Assembly: GCF_014844075.1 (NCBI RefSeq) | Contig: NZ_CP062165.1 | Coordinates: forward strand, 3,286,001-3,350,000 | Reading direction: 5' to 3' | Length of the DNA: 64,000 bases | Source of the DNA: Paenibacillus sp. JNUCC-31 | GTDB taxonomy: Bacteria > Bacillota > Bacilli > Paenibacillales > Paenibacillaceae | In this document: piece after piece, positions 17,901-27,364 of the stretch | Layout: each line of letters opens with the position of its first letter | Position numbering within the stretch: position 1 is the first letter of the stretch | Program-made: the position numbers and the translations under genes | Notes under the pieces: model-generated | What the model was told of the DNA's origin: nothing | Seen by the model: the letters and a program-made list of their open reading frames with translations, nothing else | Database searches by the model: none

Positions 17901-19969
17901 TCCTTCAGCTCATAATAGCCTGGATCTGGGAATAGCAGATTAAGTTTCCCTCCGCTATCGGTTGTTCCTTTGGCGATTTGAGTTCCGCTATCCTTCTTAT
18001 AGAGCGTAAACTCTACGCCTTTTAGCGGATTGCCATTGGGATCTACCTTTTTCAGGGGCAGCAGGGCGTTGGAGCTTGAACTGCCTGCTACGTCTGAATT
18101 GTCCAGCGTGCTTTCGCTTCTGGCACTGACAGATTTCAGATTGTCATCGCCCTCCAGTTTTACCTCGTTGCCCATTTTGTCTCCGGCTTTCGCTTTAGAT
18201 GGGTCAACCTCTGTTTGGTATACAAACTGGTAAAACTTGTTAGGATTGTTCATTTTGAATTTTAGAACTGTGGTGCCTCCTGCGCCTGGTGCAGCTTCTA
18301 CCTGAACTTCAGCATTCGGGTCGCTTAAGTCCAGTGCTGCGCCCTCATGTTCTAGTGCACCGCTGGCAGTCAGTTTAGCAGGATAGACTGCCATACTAGG
18401 CGTTGTCAGCACAAGCTTTCCGTTTTCTTCATAACGCAGATTCATGCCTGCACCCAGAGTATCTTGAAGGTAAACGTCCTGCTTCATGTTAAATGGCGGG
18501 GTATAGTTCACCGTCCATTCAAGCACCCCTGGAACTGGCTTCGTTACCGATTTGCCCAGAGTCTGAATAGGTACAATAATCTTACGTTGTTCGGAGAGGA
18601 TCTTCTCCACTCCGCCCCATGTCATATGAAGGTCGGCTTTGTTATACAGCACCTGTTTGTCTGTGCCGTTGGTCGTGTACTCCTCCAAATATTTCCCCAA
18701 AGCTTCATTCGAAGGTCTTGCCTTTACCAAAATGACATAAGGACCTTCCAATTTAGAGAAGGTGAAGGTGCCTTCGTTGCCGCTATGGGAGAAGTTTACG
18801 ATATGAGCAGGGTCGTTCGGCTCGATGATTGAAACAGCGTTGTTTCGAACCCCATAGCCGGTGCCGCTGCCATTATCCGAAAAACCTTTCCAAAGCTCAA
18901 AATCCTTCTTCTCGGAAAACGGAACGAACTCCCATCCCTCCGGCAAGGTGTCCACCAGCTTCACATCGGTGATGACCCGGCTTCCGCCGCTTTTCGCCAT
19001 TTCAACCGTGTTGTAGCCCGGCATATTGACGCTTAGGCGGAAGGTAACCGTCTTGGTTGTCCGGTCATAACCAGCCAAAGTGTATTCGTCGCCGCTTGAT
19101 GAGCCATCATAGCCTATATAGCGGTTAACGTTGTTCGGAGTATACCATGTGTCAGCCGTTCCGTCCTTCTTAATAGGATAGGATGCCGTAAGCATATCCT
19201 TGTTCAACATATGAAAATGGAGATTCACCCAATTTTCCGCCGCTTTTACAGTTTCTCCGTCAAAGAGCAAAGCCCGATTCAAGCGTGTTTTCTCTGTGTT
19301 AATATCCTGCCTGAAGAGGATATCCGGGTTGGTCTCAAGTGCACGGAAGCTGAAGGATGCAGCTTGGTCCGTGTATCCCGTCACCTTAATCAAATCTGCC
19401 ACGACTTTTCCGTCCACCGTCAAAGGTATGGCTTTCATGGTCAAGCTGCTCGCATTGGTTACGCCCTTCAAGGTTCCCGCATGATACTGCTTCCAAAGCT
19501 GAGCAGTATTGACATTGGCCTTGATTTTCGCAATGGTTTCTGCACTAACCTCGCCAGTTTCATCCACAGCGTTGTTCAAAACATTCAAATCCCCGCCATG
19601 CACCAGCACATCGTATACCACCGCATTTGGCAGGGCATACTGTGGCGCTAGATTGACAGTCCATGTGATAGCGCCGAGGTTGTAGTCCTCCGTCAAAACA
19701 GATCCGCTTTTTGTAAAATTATGCGCACCGATCGTAACGATTGCCTCGTCAGTTACTGCGACAGGTCTTAAACCAGTTATCACATCATTGTTCTGAATAC
19801 CGCCTGGTGTGTCCAAATTCCAGTTGGCACGCGGGTCGATTCTGAAGTCGGAACCGCTTGTTACCTTACTCTTAATCACTAGTTCCACTTTACCGTTAAT
19901 ATCCCCAAAGGAATAAACACTGTTCTCATCCGGTGTAATTGGTTTTACCTCAGATGCAACGCCATCCAC
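14966..19969 (-). pseudogene. Giant SpaA/Cna-B-like wall protein, 3' part of frameshifted gene
   Basis: 1667-residue open frame, the downstream part of a gene broken by a 347-bp duplication. It contains adhesin-type beta domains, a SpaA/Cna-B domain (LPLKKVDPNGNPLKGVEFTL), four related stalk repeats of about 110 residues (LTISNTV..G....KPFEYTV), a carboxypeptidase-regulatory-like domain and a second one near the end. A Pro-rich NPGPVNPAPEPV repeat follows. The tail is APQTGD, a hydrophobic helix and GNKKKKHIQ, a sorting signal. It has no signal peptide or credible start of its own. The sortase gene follows at 19 bases. Confidence 0.8.
15205..15472 (-). repeat. Proline-rich 36-base tandem repeat
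   Basis: About eight imperfect 36-base units encode PVNPGPVNPAPE-type 12-residue repeats, the wall-spanning segment just before the sorting signal. Such arrays change length by slippage. Confidence 0.85.
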
Positions 19970-20402
19970 CCATGTCTGCCATTCAGCTGATAAAAAGTCC
20001 AGCCCAGCAGGTAATGCATTTGTGATGGTTAAGCCCTTTAAACCTTTTTTGTTATTTTTGTAAAATTATGCGCACCGATCGTAACGATTGCCTCGTCAGT
20101 TACTGCGACAGGTCTTAAACCAGTTATCACATCATTGTTCTGAATACCGCCTGGTGTGTCCAAATTCCAGTTGGCACGCGGGTCGATTCTGAAGTCGGAA
20201 CCGCTTGTTACCTTACTCTTAATCACTAGTTCCACTTTACCGTTAATATCCCCAAAGGAATAAACACTGTTCTCATCCGGTGTAATTGGTTTTACCTCAG
20301 ATGCAACGCCATCCACCCATGTCTGCCATTCAGCTGATAAAAAGTCCAGCCCAGCAGGTAATGCATTTGTGATGGTTAAGCCCTTTAAACCTTTTTTGTT
20401 AT
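19708..20402. repeat. Perfect 347-bp tandem duplication inside the wall-protein gene
   Basis: Bases 19708-20055 and 20055-20402 are identical as far as I can read, a head-to-tail repeat with period 347. As 347 is not a multiple of three, the second copy shifts the frame. The open frame from 21699 then ends at 20038. Removing one unit makes 14966-21699 a 6387-base frame, exactly 2129 codons. Confidence 0.93.
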
Positions 20403-21699
20403 ACTGGTTAACAGTGACCTTCCATGTGATTGTTTCATTAGGATTGTCATACGAGGCACTGGCTTGAATCCAGTCGGGAGCAAAAGAAATCTCCTGACCC
20501 GCCAATTTCAGGGATTTACTGTCCTGTCTCAGTTCCACTACGCCCTGCATATCCCGATAGCCGCGACCAAGATTGCCTGGCGGATTCCGGTACTCGTAAT
20601 AATAGGATTCCTTTGGAATCCATGTTTTATATTCAACCTTTGGATCTACACCTGTTCCCTGTGGGAACGTATAAGACAGCGATCCGTCTGCCCCAATGTC
20701 TGGAGTTACATTCTGACCATTTACTTTGAATGAATCCTCCTTATAGATTCCGCGGGCATTTCCAAAGGAGCCGGTGTTATAAGTTGATGGATTCGTGTAA
20801 AATGTCTTCCCGTCTAGCGGCAATTTGATGGTTTTATCAAACTGATCGAATGCAGACACGGTTGACTCCCAAGCAATCGCTCCCTCAACAAATTGTGCAG
20901 GTTGAATTCCGCGATAGCTCCACTGGTCCCACCTGATCATTCCTGGCGAAGCCAACGTGATACTATAATCCGGCGTAACATCCGGGTTCTTTAGCTCATA
21001 CGCCCCCCCGAAAATCGAGATAGGCTTTGTATCGCCGTATTCTATGCCATTCAAATCCGAATTGGCAGTGGTATCAAAGCCGAAGGTAACTGCTACCCCA
21101 ATACCATTGAAAAACGAATCATCGCCATTAAATACAATCTTGATGCTGCTCGGGGTGAAATAGGCGGTGCCCAGCTGTTTCAGACCATAGTCAGTTGTTG
21201 CCATCAAGGTTTTCGTAGCTGTTGGCAGCACCACTTCCTTGAAGTAGTCTTCTCTTTTCAGCTCAATCCAGTCACCCTTTTGGATGTATTTGCCTGGATC
21301 TGCATTGGTTGGATTCGGGTCGTCACCATTTACTGGTACTTTGAGACCTTCTGACTTGAGAGTAAATGCCTGTCGGCCCTGAATCGTACCGCCTGGGCCA
21401 ATGTCAGTTCCCTGCGTCACCTTCAGCGGAAAGGTTGAATTAGCTTCCATAAACACCGCCGTTTTGTCCGTCGGGACTGCCGCCATCACTACGAAATTGT
21501 TCGGCACATCGTACACAGCCTCAGGTACCGACGACGGTTCGTCCGTGCTCGGCGAGTCGGCTTCACTTGCCGCCGTCCCGTAATCGTCCGGCACGCTCTC
21601 CGCATATGTAGCAGCAGGGAAGATCACAGTCTGTAAGACAAGCAAAACGGCTAGGCAGAAAGATAGCACAGTTTTACCTACAGTGCGTTTTCGTTTCAA
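20038..21699 (-). pseudogene. Giant SpaA/Cna-B-like wall protein, 5' part of frameshifted gene
   Basis: 553 codons with a strong AAGGAGGAGA ribosome site before a TTG start. A signal peptide (TVLSFCLAVLLVLQTVIFPAATYA) and an acidic Ser/Pro linker lead into large beta-sandwich adhesin domains. The frame passes into the duplicated segment and stops after HNFTKITKKV, where the second copy begins out of frame. As it stands it would give a secreted protein with no sorting signal. With one repeat copy removed it joins 14966-19969 as one 2128-residue protein. Confidence 0.82.
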
Positions 21700-21780
21700 T
21701 ACAAAATCTCCTCCTTTTCCGAAATTTTTAGCGACAGCAAGATCATCTACCCGTTATAACACTCAAGCGCATAGACATAT

Positions 21781-21850
21781 GCTATTTGCTTGATCCCAGC
21801 GGCCCTTTACATCTTCGAAATTTTGCGGGGTTCCAGATGGCGGGTAAGTG
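21781..21850 (-). pseudogene. Fragment of an SLH-protein gene
   Basis: Translates on the minus strand to QNFEDVKGRWDQAN, matching NPQNFDDVKSHWAQAS at the start of the first SLH domain of the 9554-12691 protein. The DNA aligns with about 10093-10178. It is flanked by non-homologous sequence. Confidence 0.55.
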
Positions 21851-22032
21851 CCGTGGGCATACAGGGATTTGATCATGCTCTCCTTCGATTACCTTCGCCA
21901 CTTACATACCCTAAATGACAAAATACGCCCATTTTCCCAAGCGTATATCTTCATTATATTGAAGGAATCTATACAAAATCTGAACAACCACTCGACCATA
22001 AGAAGCATGAAACCCGATTTCCACCATTACAT

Positions 22033-22079
22033 GCGGGTCGGGTCCGATTCGATCATCTCCAACATTTTGATGCCATCCA
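22033..22079 (-). pseudogene. Possible response-regulator fragment
   Basis: Minus-strand reading gives LDGIKMLEMIESDPT, like the DG-x-x-x-L segment after the phosphoacceptor of receiver domains. Only a short piece survives, amid other gene fragments. Confidence 0.25.
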
Positions 22080-22208
22080 GTCCCCTCACGACAAGGCGCG
22101 AAGCAGCTTTCGAAACCGTCCGTTATGCAACCCAAAACGGTTTTCCACCGACAGCTTGTTGAACTACCGAAAAACCGTATCCCGATGCCCCGATAGCAAA
22201 ATTTGCTT

Positions 22209-22415
22209 CAGATCTGGGTGGAGCAGGGCTGCATACTCAAGGAGAACCTTGGATGCCTTCGCAGATGGAATCTTCAAAGGATTAGAAGAAGGTCACCAGG
22301 AAATTGGATATGGTACCTCTGTCGCTCGCTTACGCATGTCCCGAGATGAAGTTGACGAGTAGCCTCACAGATGTATAACGCAACGAAAAGTCTAATTGAA
22401 TAACTCGCATACGAG
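22209..22415 (+). pseudogene. Degraded second copy of the dehydrogenase 3' end
   Basis: Aligns with 9022-9230, the last third of the SDR gene plus 12 bases beyond its stop. There are two single-base deletions and a handful of substitutions, so the frame is broken. Together with the intact gene it brackets about 13 kb of surface-protein genes. Confidence 0.9.
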
Positions 22416-22450
22416 CTACATGCGACTAAATCAATATTGCTGTATATAAC

Positions 22451-22483
22451 AAAGAGGCCACTCCAACTTGGAATGGCCTCTTT
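22451..22483. terminator. Bidirectional terminator
   Basis: AAAGAGGCCA-C-TCCAA / TTGGA-A-TGGCCTCTTT, one long stem with a single mismatch. The same sequence starts after the intact dehydrogenase (9261-9275) but is cut off there. This copy keeps the complete terminator and also serves the convergent GNAT gene. Confidence 0.8.
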
Positions 22484-22541
22484 GAATACATTCTCATATA
22501 AAACTCATGTATCTCTTTCTTATGCCAATGAGAACATCAGA

Positions 22542-23072
22542 TCAATCTGATATTAACTTTGAATACATATGGAGATCGTTAAACTTCCCTTCTACTCCTT
22601 CATATTCTCTAAATGTTCCTTCAAATGTGAAACAGAGCTTTTGTAAGAGCCTTATAGAATTCACATTTTCGGGGTCAACCTTTGCTTCGACTCGGTTCAG
22701 TTTTAAAGATGAGAATGCGTGATCTACCAAAGTAGAGACCGCTTCTGAAGCATATCCTCTTCCCCAAGATGATTTAGCCATATCATATCCAATTTCTGCT
22801 TTTAAGTTGTCAAAATCCAAAGAATTATAACCGCATGAACCTATAATTTCGTTGGACTCTTTTTTAATGATGGAGAAACGAATAGCCTTACGATCCCGAG
22901 AAAGATCATCCAGAAGATGAATCATTTCCTTCGCTTGCTCTACGTCAGTAAAACTACTAACATTCATAAATTTAGTAATATCCGGATCAGACCAAATTGT
23001 AAACAGGCTCGGAGAATCCGATTCCTTCATTTTTCTCAAATGTAAACGTTCTGTGTGTAACTCAGTAATCAA
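22542..23072 (-). CDS. GNAT N-acetyltransferase, RimJ/RimL-like
   Basis: Acetyl-CoA-dependent acetyltransferase of 176 aa. TERLHLRKMKESDS at the N-terminus and the acetyl-CoA loop SSWGRGYASEAV near residue 105 are typical of the RimJ/RimL group, as is NVNSIRLLQKLCF. The start is TTG at 23072, about 8 bases after GGGAGG. The substrate (ribosomal protein, antibiotic or small amine) cannot be told. Confidence 0.85.
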   Translation of the reverse strand: MITELHTERLHLRKMKESDSPSLFTIWSDPDITKFMNVSSFTDVEQAKEMIHLLDDLSRDRKAIRFSIIKKESNEIIGSCGYNSLDFDNLKAEIGYDMAKSSWGRGYASEAVSTLVDHAFSSLKLNRVEAKVDPENVNSIRLLQKLCFTFEGTFREYEGVEGKFNDLHMYSKLISD

Positions 23073-23207
23073 TACTTTTTCCTCCCATTAATAGATTAAC
23101 AGCTAGGTTTAAGATATTGATATCTGCGCATAGTTCAGTCCCTTCATTTCCAGGCTAGTTACATTATACAAGGGCCATGACCGAAATCAAAGTTCACTGA
23201 AATAATC

Positions 23208-25061
23208 TCAAGTTAACGTAAGAACGATCCGTTCTCCGGAACGGGTAATCTTGTAGATCCCCTCCTGCATGTCAATGCCATAGTGCTTTTTCAGCAACCA
23301 CTTTGCGTTACGATCCGTCTCCACAACGACCAGATAATCGTAGCCGCTCAGGAGATTATCCATGTTATCCTCATAGAACAAGACAATCCCGTCCACATGC
23401 GGAGCGTACAAGAAATACTTCCCGACATACTGCATGTAATAATTCGTGACCTGTAGGTCCCTATCCGAGGCGTAGAACAGATATCTGTTGCTGTCCTCCT
23501 GGCCACCTTTATACCACCGATCACCGGTAACCGCATGGATTTTGTAAGGGAGCGTCGTATCGTAGGTTTTGGCAATCGAGACGATCCCGTTGTATTCCGA
23601 TAAAAGGATGGTGGCGGCAATCGCCATACAGCCAATAATTCCTTTTTGATAATGACCCTTCGTCTTGACCGTCTTAAAGGCTTGATAATCAGGCACTTCA
23701 CCAATCCGATAGTGGAATGAACGTTCCAGGTCGATCGCAGCGCACAGCACCAGCCCACCCGCGAACAGCACCACGATACTCGACGCATAACGCTCAAAGC
23801 CTGCCAGCCTGATGGCTTCATCCAGCGGCATGGAAAAGAGATACAACGCCAGAATCCCCGCATAATACAGCAACAATACGACATCCAGTGCAATCAGTGC
23901 TTTCCACAGATTCCACTTCTTCTTGAGCACCACATAGGCAAAGATCGAAGCTGCAATCGCTATAAGCTGGAAAATGACAATACCGATGACTGGTCGTGTC
24001 GTAATATCCGTACTCGATTTTAAGAAAAGCCACAGAATTTCTTGCATCTGCTCCGCCGTTTTGCCGGATTGAATTCCGGAAGTGGCCACATCAAATTTGT
24101 TATCGACACCCTGAAATACCGTTGCCATTCGCCAGCTCCAGCCGAAGTATGGAATCAGTGAACCGCAGATAGCTCCAATAACAGCCAGCGCCGTTTTCCA
24201 GCTCAACTTTTGTCTGTGTTTTAGCCAGGTATACACCAGGAAGATGAGGCCGATGGCTGCGAAAATAATGCCTGTGCTTTTGATGACGGTCAGCACACCT
24301 GCAAGCGGGAGCACGATTATACATGCTCGTTTGATATCATGACGATACTGATATACCGCCGCCAGGATGGCCAGCGCATAGATGGGGAGCAAGAAATCGA
24401 CGAGCAGATTGGTAATCCGAATCGTTAGGTTGAAGAAGGACAGTGTAGATAACCCAAGTCCGAGAAACGCATACAGTAGAAAACGCTTCTTCTCGGAAAC
24501 GATGCCGAACATGGCGTAAAAACAGGAAAAGATCAGCAGACCTTGTGCCAGTAGCATCACAGACTGGTCATGCCCCATAAAGCGACAAACAAAATAAATA
24601 AAGGATGAAGTCCCTAGCGGATAATTTTTAAAATCAATTAGGTTCGAATCCGGGGTCGGAAAAGCATCTGTGCTGAGCATCTGCTTCAAGACAATCGCCC
24701 AGTGCGAAAAATTATCGTAATGCGTCAATTGGTTCTGGAAGAGTACCAGCAAGAAGATGAAAGCCCCGGCCAGAAATGAACATTGGAATAAGGAAAAAGA
24801 AATGCGAAAGGATGTCCCTCGGCGCAATCCGAGAAACACCATTCCTCCATACAATAATAATCCGACGATAAGAAGGACAAGACTGCCGATGTAGAGCTGC
24901 CCTGCCAAACCGAAAAGAAAGACTAGACATGCTATGGAGGAAAACACAAATACAGGGGTAAACTCCCAACGTATGGACAGTGCCTTTCGAACAAACTGCA
25001 TGTAACCAATAAAGGAGAATATCAATAAAACTCCCATCACAAGTTGAAGCATAAACAGCAT
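23208..25061 (-). CDS. Multi-pass membrane protein of a polysaccharide operon, GT-C-like
   Basis: 617 aa with roughly a dozen membrane segments and a soluble C-terminal domain of about 130 residues. The first large outer loop carries THYDNFSHWAIVLKQM, where the Asp is placed like the catalytic acidic residue of GT-C glycosyltransferases. Third gene of the operon, 11 bases after the BcsA-like synthase, with AGGAGAG before ATG. It may transfer or modify the polymer outside the membrane. No family was recognised with certainty. Confidence 0.72.
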   Translation of the reverse strand: MLFMLQLVMGVLLIFSFIGYMQFVRKALSIRWEFTPVFVFSSIACLVFLFGLAGQLYIGSLVLLIVGLLLYGGMVFLGLRRGTSFRISFSLFQCSFLAGAFIFLLVLFQNQLTHYDNFSHWAIVLKQMLSTDAFPTPDSNLIDFKNYPLGTSSFIYFVCRFMGHDQSVMLLAQGLLIFSCFYAMFGIVSEKKRFLLYAFLGLGLSTLSFFNLTIRITNLLVDFLLPIYALAILAAVYQYRHDIKRACIIVLPLAGVLTVIKSTGIIFAAIGLIFLVYTWLKHRQKLSWKTALAVIGAICGSLIPYFGWSWRMATVFQGVDNKFDVATSGIQSGKTAEQMQEILWLFLKSSTDITTRPVIGIVIFQLIAIAASIFAYVVLKKKWNLWKALIALDVVLLLYYAGILALYLFSMPLDEAIRLAGFERYASSIVVLFAGGLVLCAAIDLERSFHYRIGEVPDYQAFKTVKTKGHYQKGIIGCMAIAATILLSEYNGIVSIAKTYDTTLPYKIHAVTGDRWYKGGQEDSNRYLFYASDRDLQVTNYYMQYVGKYFLYAPHVDGIVLFYEDNMDNLLSGYDYLVVVETDRNAKWLLKKHYGIDMQEGIYKITRSGERIVLTLT

Positions 25062-25072
25062 CTCTATCTCTC

Positions 25073-27364
25073 CTAACCCTCTCTGGTGAAACGTTCGGTA
25101 TGTGAATGGGTCAAATCGCTCAGCAATTGATCAATCAAACCGCGCTCCACGATGTCATCCATATTCTCCACCGAGAGAAGCACTTCGCGACGATTGGCTG
25201 TTGTTTTCCCGGTATGCTGCAAAATGACTTTAATATTGCTTTGGGTATAAAAAGTAACGATCGCTCCTGCCGCCATGTCACCATGGAGACCCGTGGCGGA
25301 AAAGAAACGATAATTGAAGCTGCGCAGCGTACAGCCCGCATCATTGGTAAACGTAACGGGATACTGCAAGGAAAGCCTCGGCATTTTTCGCTGATCCGAT
25401 CTAGGTTGAACAATACGTTTCTTCACATTGCGAAGCATATCGTCGTAAGCCGTATCCCATAAATTCATCTGCTCAGGCAACGAGTGTTTACGGTCATAGA
25501 TGATTTGCATATATTGGCGGTTATCCGTCTCGTCCATGGGCTGAACCGTTGCAGAATAGCGCCAGCCCTCTCCATCCTGTTTCACATAAACGATGACCGC
25601 ATTAAGATTGGCCTCATACCGCTCCGATTTTACAGTAAGAGAGATTGTCTTCTGTTCCGGCAAATAGATGGGATATGGGACATAAAAGGCAATCCCATTC
25701 TCAGATACATCTACGGTCTTGGCCTGATAACGAAGATTCGTATCCTGGTCGTGGATCATTACATCCTCTTGTGCCCGAATCCGCTCCGTCTCCCGATACG
25801 CACGGCGGCCAATCATGAAGAACAGGGCATAACACAGCGCAATCATGTTGTGAATGAGCCAGAAAATAATGATACTGCTGAAGAACAGTGCAATACCATA
25901 CTTGCCGTTAACATACCGAATCACCGCCGCAATCGAAAGCAGGAGCAGGAAGATATGCGGAAGTGCATATAACAGGGCAGACATCCATTTTCGACCTTTG
26001 GCTCTGCTTTTGTTCGTCACCTTGAATTTTTTCTCACGAATGCCCAGCGTTTCAAGGAGAACCGGCCAGATCAGGTAAGGCATAAATATGGTATCAATCA
26101 CCTGACTCCAGCGCTGATTCCGAATATTGCTGGACAAATAACGCATCGATACGCTGTAGAAGAAATAGGATGGAAGCCAGAATATTAAGATTTGCCAGAA
26201 GGTTGTGTTTACAATCTTGAAGTCAAATAGCGCAAATAAAATGGGCGCCAAAATGAAAATCAATCGGTTAAAGAAGGACCACCAGTATAAGAAACTGCTC
26301 AAATAGGTCACTCTCGTCCAGAAAGGAAGCTTCTCGGATAAGGGAGCACGCGTATTCTGCAGGCTCTGAATAATCCCCCTTGCCCAGCGAATCCGCTGTT
26401 TAATCATGCTCGGAACGGTTGTCGTGGTCTGTCCCGCAGCTTGAACCTCTTGAGTTGCGTAGGTAATATAGCCTTCCTGCTGTAAGCGGATGCTTGTCTC
26501 AAAGTCCTCGGTGATCGTATTCAGCGGAAAACCTCCAATATCTTCCATGCCTTGGCGCGAAATGATCGTATTGCTTCCTGTATAGGCTACCGCATTGGAG
26601 GCATTACGCAGGATATTCACTTCTCTGGAGAAGAAATCTTGTTCATTCGGGATTCCTTGTTCTGCATAAAGGTTAAACTGGAATAGATCCGGATTGTAGA
26701 AGCTCTGAGGGGTCTGTACCAGCCCCAGCTTGAATTTCTTATCCTTTTCATCCTCACGGCGAAGCCGCCATTGCCCGTTCTCTTCTATAAAAGTGGAGAG
26801 CAGGAAATACGGGACGGTTTTCATCAAAAAGGTGTGTTGCGGAATCATATCTGCATCAAAGGTTGCAATGAGTGGGGAAGAGGTTTTGCTCAGGGCATTA
26901 TTCAGGTTACCTGATTTGGCATGCTTGTTGCCGGGGAAGCCCATATAACCTACACCGAACTGCTTCGCAAGCTCCTCTACCTCAGGTCTTCCGCCATCGT
27001 CACATATATAAATATGGACCTTTTGCTTGTCCGGATAGTCCATGAACGTACAGGCGTTTACGGTTTTATACAACAGATCAACCGGCTCGTTGTGGGTGGC
27101 AATGAAAACATCCACATCCGGATAATATTCTGGAGGAACGATGGGAAAGTCGAGTTGTGTACGTGCCTTTTGCATCTTTTGAAAGAACAATTCAAAGGTG
27201 GTCAGTACGGTAACCGTCTCAGCCACAATGAGCAGAATGCCGAAGATGACATTCAGTACGCCTTCTCCCCATGGCAGTGTAAAGAACATCCGCCATAACA
27301 AATAAATCGACATCAGGATCATGGTGATAATAAAGAAAATATGTTGCCTTTTTTCGTTTTGCAC
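25073..27364 (-). CDS. BcsA-like processive glycosyltransferase with PilZ domain
   Basis: 763 aa. Two N-terminal membrane helices precede a GT2 catalytic domain with the processive-synthase signature: DDGG (about 122-125), DAD (170-172), TED (285-287) and QRIRW (323-327). Further membrane segments follow, then a PilZ domain with RRAYR and DVSENG, the RxxxR and DxSxxG c-di-GMP ligands. It therefore likely makes a beta-linked polymer under c-di-GMP control. The start is GTG 27364, which overlaps the upstream TAG by one base; the ATG at 27397 would overlap that gene by 34 bases. Confidence 0.9.
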   Translation of the reverse strand: MQNEKRQHIFFIITMILMSIYLLWRMFFTLPWGEGVLNVIFGILLIVAETVTVLTTFELFFQKMQKARTQLDFPIVPPEYYPDVDVFIATHNEPVDLLYKTVNACTFMDYPDKQKVHIYICDDGGRPEVEELAKQFGVGYMGFPGNKHAKSGNLNNALSKTSSPLIATFDADMIPQHTFLMKTVPYFLLSTFIEENGQWRLRREDEKDKKFKLGLVQTPQSFYNPDLFQFNLYAEQGIPNEQDFFSREVNILRNASNAVAYTGSNTIISRQGMEDIGGFPLNTITEDFETSIRLQQEGYITYATQEVQAAGQTTTTVPSMIKQRIRWARGIIQSLQNTRAPLSEKLPFWTRVTYLSSFLYWWSFFNRLIFILAPILFALFDFKIVNTTFWQILIFWLPSYFFYSVSMRYLSSNIRNQRWSQVIDTIFMPYLIWPVLLETLGIREKKFKVTNKSRAKGRKWMSALLYALPHIFLLLLSIAAVIRYVNGKYGIALFFSSIIIFWLIHNMIALCYALFFMIGRRAYRETERIRAQEDVMIHDQDTNLRYQAKTVDVSENGIAFYVPYPIYLPEQKTISLTVKSERYEANLNAVIVYVKQDGEGWRYSATVQPMDETDNRQYMQIIYDRKHSLPEQMNLWDTAYDDMLRNVKKRIVQPRSDQRKMPRLSLQYPVTFTNDAGCTLRSFNYRFFSATGLHGDMAAGAIVTFYTQSNIKVILQHTGKTTANRREVLLSVENMDDIVERGLIDQLLSDLTHSHTERFTREG

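Noticed and set aside
22156..22362. 68-codon plus-strand frame ending RLRMSRDEVDE
   Set aside because: It is the frame-broken copy of the dehydrogenase tail joined to unrelated sequence, so it is listed as a pseudogene rather than a gene.
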